Source: Paenibacillus urinalis (lineage in GTDB: Bacteria; Bacillota; Bacilli; Paenibacillales; Paenibacillaceae). Taken from it: a stretch of DNA of 64,000 nt. Under the pieces are notes generated by a model. That model worked only from the letters and a program-made list of their open reading frames with translations. It was not told the DNA's origin and searched no databases. Location of the stretch: positions 3,601,501 through 3,665,500 of the forward strand of contig NZ_CP118108.1 in NCBI RefSeq assembly GCF_028747985.1, written 5' to 3'. Below, in pieces: positions 60,690 to 64,000 of this stretch; positions within the stretch are counted from its first letter, which is position 1; each line of letters opens with the position of its first letter. A program made the translations under genes and the position numbers.

Positions 60690-61508
60690 CTACAGCTTTA
60701 ATTGTGCCACAAAATTCCGGATTTGCAAAAGCCCCTCTTGCTTGGTTGCAGGATCTGACAGTAATGGAATGCTCGTCTCAATTTGTCTAACGATCGCACT
60801 CCCTACGACAACACCGTCACATAGCTTCGAGAATCGCTCCACCTGCTCACGGCTTGAAATACCAAAGCCAACGGCGACAGGAAGAGTAGTGTACGATTTA
60901 ACCGTGTCAATAAACTCTTCAACTTCAAGGTGGAACGAGGATCTTTCTCCTGTCACACCGAGCGATGAAACACAGTAGATGAATCCTCTTGCTTTTTTGA
61001 CAATGTTCTCAATTCTAGTCTTTGAGGTTGGTGCCACCAGGGGTATAAGGTGAATATTAGCCTTGTCTGCATAAACTCTGATTTCTTCCGACTCCTCAAT
61101 TGGCAGATCAGGTATAATGATGCCACTGATATCGTGATCCTTCAGCAGTTCAAAGAAAGTCTCAAGTCCGGTTTGAAGCACAGGATTATAATAAGTAAAC
61201 AGCACAAACGGCAGCTTCGCCCCTGCTTCTCTGGCTCGTTTTGCTGCCTCCATGCAGGTGCGAATCGTAATATGCTGCTTCAAGGCACGCTCAGAAGCCC
61301 GCTGGATCACAGGCCCGTCTGCAAGAGGGTCCGAGTAGGGAACACCCAGCTCGATGACGTCAGCTCCTGCTGCTTCCAGCTCGAGTATTATTTCGATACT
61401 TGTCTCAATGTCAGGATCACCAATCGTAAGAAAAGGAATCAGTGCTGTTTTGTTCTCAGACTTGAGTCTCTCAAACGTAAGATCCATTAAATTCAACTGT
61501 ATGCTCAT
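60690..61508 (-). CDS. trpA: Tryptophan synthase alpha chain
   Basis: A 272-residue TIM-barrel subunit that releases indole from indole-3-glycerol phosphate. Catalytic Glu in [21 protein letters not shown] (about 53, with Asp at 64), then [37 protein letters not shown] (phosphate loop) and [17 protein letters not shown] at 61508 lies within the trpB stop (ATGA overlap), so alpha and beta are made in step. Confidence 0.97.
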   Translation of the reverse strand: MSIQLNLMDLTFERLKSENKTALIPFLTIGDPDIETSIEIILELEAAGADVIELGVPYSDPLADGPVIQRASERALKQHITIRTCMEAAKRAREAGAKLPFVLFTYYNPVLQTGLETFFELLKDHDISGIIIPDLPIEESEEIRVYADKANIHLIPLVAPTSKTRIENIVKKARGFIYCVSSLGVTGERSSFHLEVEEFIDTVKSYTTLPVAVGFGISSREQVERFSKLCDGVVVGSAIVRQIETSIPLLSDPATKQEGLLQIRNFVAQLKL

Positions 61509-62701
61509 GAGAGTTGACCTCCCGTGTACTTCATGATGGATTCAACATCCTTGTCTCCCCGGCCAGATAAACAGATAACCACAATCTGGTCCTTGTCCAT
61601 GGATGGAGCAATCTTGGCCACCTCTGCCACTGCGTGAGCGGATTCGAGCGCAGGAATAATTCCCTCTGTGCGGCTGAGCAATTGAAGTGCATCCAGCGCT
61701 TCCTTGTCAGTAATCGGCACATACTGAGCACGCTTGATCTCTTTGAGATAAGAATGCTCGGGTCCTACCCCTGGATAATCCAATCCTGCTGAAATCGAGT
61801 GTGCTTCCTGAACTTGTCCGTATTTATCCTGCAGCAAGAGACTCATGGAGCCTTGGAATACGCCATGTGTTCCCTTGCTCATCGTGGCCGCATGATATTC
61901 CGTATCGACGCCTTTGCCTGCAGCTTCGCAGCCAATAAGCTCTACGGAGTCGTCATTTATAAAAGGGTAGAACATGCCGATTGCATTTGAGCCTCCACCG
62001 ACAGCTGCTACAATCTTATCAGGCAGTCTTCCTTCTGCTTCAATAATCTGTCTTCTCGTTTCGTCTCCGATGACGCGCTGAAAATTACGAACCATCAGTG
62101 GATATGGATGGGGGCCGACTGCTGAACCGAGAATATAGAAGGTATCCTCTACATTACTGACCCAGTACCTAAGAGCCTCATTCCCTGCATCCTTGAGCGT
62201 CCGGGTACCTGATGTGACGGGAACGACCTCGGCTCCCAGCATGTTCATCCGAAATACATTAAGCTGCTGACGCTTCGTATCCTCTTCTCCCATGAACACC
62301 TTGCATTCCAAGCCCAGCAGCGCAGCAACCGTTGCCGTTGCCACCCCATGCTGTCCTGCTCCTGTTTCAGCGATGACCTTTTTCTTACCCATGCGCTTAG
62401 CAAGCAGGCCTTGCCCCAGTGCATTGTTAATTTTATGAGCGCCGGTATGGTTTAGATCCTCACGCTTCAAATATATTTTGGCCCCGCCAAGCTGCTGGGT
62501 TAAATGTTCTGCATAATAAAGAGGAGTCTCCCTGCCCGAATACTGCTTCAGCAAATAGTTCAATTCCTCATTAAACTCAGGATCCTCTGAAAAACGCTTA
62601 TACTCCTGCTCTAATTCGATCAGGGCATTCATTAACGTTTCCGGCACATACCGCCCTCCAAAAGGACCAAAACGACCATATTCATCCGGTAATTGCGTCA
62701 T
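61505..62701 (-). CDS. trpB: Tryptophan synthase beta chain
   Basis: A 398-residue fold-type II PLP subunit that joins indole and serine. N-terminal [20 protein letters not shown], the PLP lysine in [18 protein letters not shown] (about 89), [20 protein letters not shown], and [14 protein letters not shown] (phosphate cup). C-terminal [14 protein letters not shown] is complete. Coupled by 4-base overlaps to trpF upstream and trpA downstream. Confidence 0.98.
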   Translation of the reverse strand: MTQLPDEYGRFGPFGGRYVPETLMNALIELEQEYKRFSEDPEFNEELNYLLKQYSGRETPLYYAEHLTQQLGGAKIYLKREDLNHTGAHKINNALGQGLLAKRMGKKKVIAETGAGQHGVATATVAALLGLECKVFMGEEDTKRQQLNVFRMNMLGAEVVPVTSGTRTLKDAGNEALRYWVSNVEDTFYILGSAVGPHPYPLMVRNFQRVIGDETRRQIIEAEGRLPDKIVAAVGGGSNAIGMFYPFINDDSVELIGCEAAGKGVDTEYHAATMSKGTHGVFQGSMSLLLQDKYGQVQEAHSISAGLDYPGVGPEHSYLKEIKRAQYVPITDKEALDALQLLSRTEGIIPALESAHAVAEVAKIAPSMDKDQIVVICLSGRGDKDVESIMKYTGGQLS

Positions 62702-63384
62702 GCCTTCTTCACCCTCTCCACAAAAGCTGTCATTTTAACGATGTCTTTATGTCCATCTGTCTCAACGCCGCTTGAAACATCTACTCCGTCCGGAGCATAA
62801 CGACGCACAAGCCCGGTTACGTTCTCCGCATCAAGTCCGCCGGCTACAAACAGCGGAATTCCCGTACGATCAGCCCACTGCTGATAGGGCAGGCTCTTCT
62901 CCCAAGCAAAGGTCTTACCGGATCCTCCGCCATATACTCCATCGTAAGTATCGAGCAGAATGGCATCTACTTTACCTTTATACGGGTTCAGCTGATCATG
63001 GGCACTCATGCCTGGAGTCTGATTCTCGTGAATGGAGAAAGCTTTAAACACCTGTACCCCAAGCACTTCTCTGACCTTCTGACAAAAATCCGGGGATTCC
63101 TGTCCATGCAGCTGAATCACGTCTAGCGGAGCTTGATCTAGTATTGCTGTAAGCTCTTCCCAGTCAGGATTAACAAAAACCCCTGCTGATCTGGGAGAAG
63201 GTACGGCTTCCCATTCATTCAGCACGTTACAGAGCTGTGCTGCATGTTCCGCAGATACTTGGCGCCTCGACTTCGCGAATACAAAACCAATAAAATCGAC
63301 AGTTAAGTGCTTCATTGATTTTAGCACTTCAACGTCCTGAAGTCCACATATTTTTAGAAGCGGTTTAGCCTGCTGTACCGTCAT
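62698..63384 (-). CDS. trpF: Phosphoribosylanthranilate isomerase
   Basis: A 228-residue TIM-barrel isomerase. The catalytic Cys is in [16 protein letters not shown] (about 13), and the Asp lies in [20 protein letters not shown] (about 140), with [15 protein letters not shown] and [10 protein letters not shown] as phosphate-binding segments, and [16 protein letters not shown] near the end. Overlaps trpC and trpB by 4 bases each. The order trpC-F-B-A is the standard Bacillus arrangement. Confidence 0.96.
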   Translation of the reverse strand: MTVQQAKPLLKICGLQDVEVLKSMKHLTVDFIGFVFAKSRRQVSAEHAAQLCNVLNEWEAVPSPRSAGVFVNPDWEELTAILDQAPLDVIQLHGQESPDFCQKVREVLGVQVFKAFSIHENQTPGMSAHDQLNPYKGKVDAILLDTYDGVYGGGSGKTFAWEKSLPYQQWADRTGIPLFVAGGLDAENVTGLVRRYAPDGVDVSSGVETDGHKDIVKMTAFVERVKKA

Positions 63385-64000
63385 TTTCTCACCTGTTCCC
63401 CTGCACCCATAAGCTCAAGAACAGCCTGACTCACATTATCCTGGCGCATAAACTGCTCGCCGACAAGGATGCCTTTTGCACCTGCCTGCTTCACATACTC
63501 CACATCTTGCGGTGTGCGAATACCGCTCTCGCTGATTAAGGTGACATGCTCAGGCACAAGCTCTGCCAGTTCAGCCGTCGTCTCAAGGCGAGTTTCAAAA
63601 GTGCGAAGATTTCGGTTGTTGATCCCGATTAGAGAGGCACTGCCAATATCCAGAACACTTAGCAACTCCTCCTTATCATGGACTTCGACAAGTGCATCCA
63701 GACCCAAATCCCGGGCATAGCTTATATATCTGGACAGCTGAGCTGAATCCAGTATGCTTGCAATCAGCAGAACTGCATCTGCACCTATGATCCGGGCTTC
63801 CGCAATTTGTTTCTCATCAATTATAAAATCTTTGCGCAGCAGCGGAACGTTTACCTGCTGACGGATTGCTGTCAAATATTCGGGCTTCCCTTGAAAGTAA
63901 TGGATATCCGTCAGCACCGACATACAATCTGCACCTGCGGCCTCATAGGCTTTTGCGATGTCGACAGGATCAAAATTACTTCGGATTAATCCCTTTGATG
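63381..64000 (-). CDS. trpC: Indole-3-glycerol phosphate synthase, 3' part
   Basis: A frame open to the right edge of the window, about 206 of some 260 residues. It reads KGLIRSNFDPVDIAKAYEAA at the edge, then SVLTDIHYFQGKPEYLTAIR, VPLLRKDFIIDEKQIAEARI (catalytic Lys), LLIASILD, LVEVHDKEELL, IGINNRNLRTFETR and LISESGIRTPQDV, all TrpC signatures. The N-terminus is cut by the edge; an internal ATG at 63923 is not the start. It makes indole-3-glycerol phosphate for TrpA. Confidence 0.96.
   Translation of the reverse strand, partial: SKGLIRSNFDPVDIAKAYEAAGADCMSVLTDIHYFQGKPEYLTAIRQQVNVPLLRKDFIIDEKQIAEARIIGADAVLLIASILDSAQLSRYISYARDLGLDALVEVHDKEELLSVLDIGSASLIGINNRNLRTFETRLETTAELAELVPEHVTLISESGIRTPQDVEYVKQAGAKGILVGEQFMRQDNVSQAVLELMGAGEQVRK

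Noticed and set aside
1..64000. tRNA, rRNA, CRISPR array, insertion sequences or prophage
   Set aside because: I looked for tRNA-like cloverleaf segments, regular direct repeats with spacers, transposase motifs and integrase or phage genes, and saw none.

Overview
The window reads as a continuous chromosomal segment of a low-to-medium GC, spore-forming Bacillales bacterium, most likely a Paenibacillus or close relative. The basis is gene order and family content. From the right-hand end leftward, trpC-trpF-trpB-trpA-hisC-tyrA, ypiF-qcrA-qcrB-qcrC, ypjA-ypjB-ypjC-mazG, dapB-mgsA, bshA-cca-birA-panB-panC-panD-dinG and ypmB-asnS-dnaD keep the order I recall for Bacillus subtilis. Several features depart from it: rex and mtaD sit next to dinG, a second FtsH-type protease is present, sigW sits beside tyrA, and bshB1 and aroE are absent from their expected slots. 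Nearly all genes are on the minus strand; proBAC, lysR, mtnE and ypjC are on the plus strand. I saw no rRNA, tRNA, CRISPR array, insertion sequence or prophage.

Layout. 1-4.2 kb: 5' part of purT and a heterodimeric ABC exporter. 4.4-9.3 kb: a double-headed bacterial dynamin, a small unknown gene and endonuclease III. 9.4-14.5 kb: cell-envelope genes (SLH protein, GerMN lipoprotein, N-acetylmuramoyl-L-alanine amidase). 14.8-18.5 kb: leuCD, a DUF3889 protein and a LysR regulator. 18.5-18.85 kb: an orphan minus-strand transcript candidate. 18.9-21 kb: divergent mtnU/mtnE homologues of methionine salvage. 21.1-24.7 kb: a proline-type T-box leader and proBAC. 24.8-27.2 kb: an ECF sigma, anti-sigma and triple-repeat membrane protein operon. 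27.4-34.3 kb: dnaD, asnS, ackA, hydroxyacyl-CoA dehydrogenase, short FtsH with a membrane partner, ypmB. 34.4-48.5 kb: mtaD, rex, dinG, TPR, panDCB, birA, cca, bshA, mgsA, dapB, TPR, mazG. 48.7-54.4 kb: ypjC, ypjB, ypjA, qcrCBA, ypiF, IDEAL protein. 54.5-57.5 kb: unknown gene, phosphatase, rsiW, sigW. 57.5-58.4 kb: non-coding, with a strong small-RNA candidate. 58.4-64 kb: tyrA, hisC, trpA, trpB, trpF and partial trpC.

Most of the window is core metabolism and maintenance: Trp/Tyr/His, Leu, Pro and lysine synthesis, pantothenate, bacillithiol, bc complex, tRNA charging and maturation, replication start, and DNA repair. The novelty lies in regulation and accessory pieces. These are (i) a roughly 90-nt RNA with a perfect TTGACA-N17-TATAAT promoter, a pyrimidine-rich anti-Shine-Dalgarno stretch and a terminator; (ii) a promoter-leader-terminator unit ahead of panBCD; (iii) a hairpin that buries the ypjB ribosome binding site; (iv) a sigma/anti-sigma operon with a three-fold repeated membrane protein; and (v) a compact FtsH paralogue with a co-encoded membrane protein. 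Many genes start at TTG or GTG. Where an upstream TTG or GTG overlapped the ribosome binding site, I moved the start to the properly spaced codon downstream.
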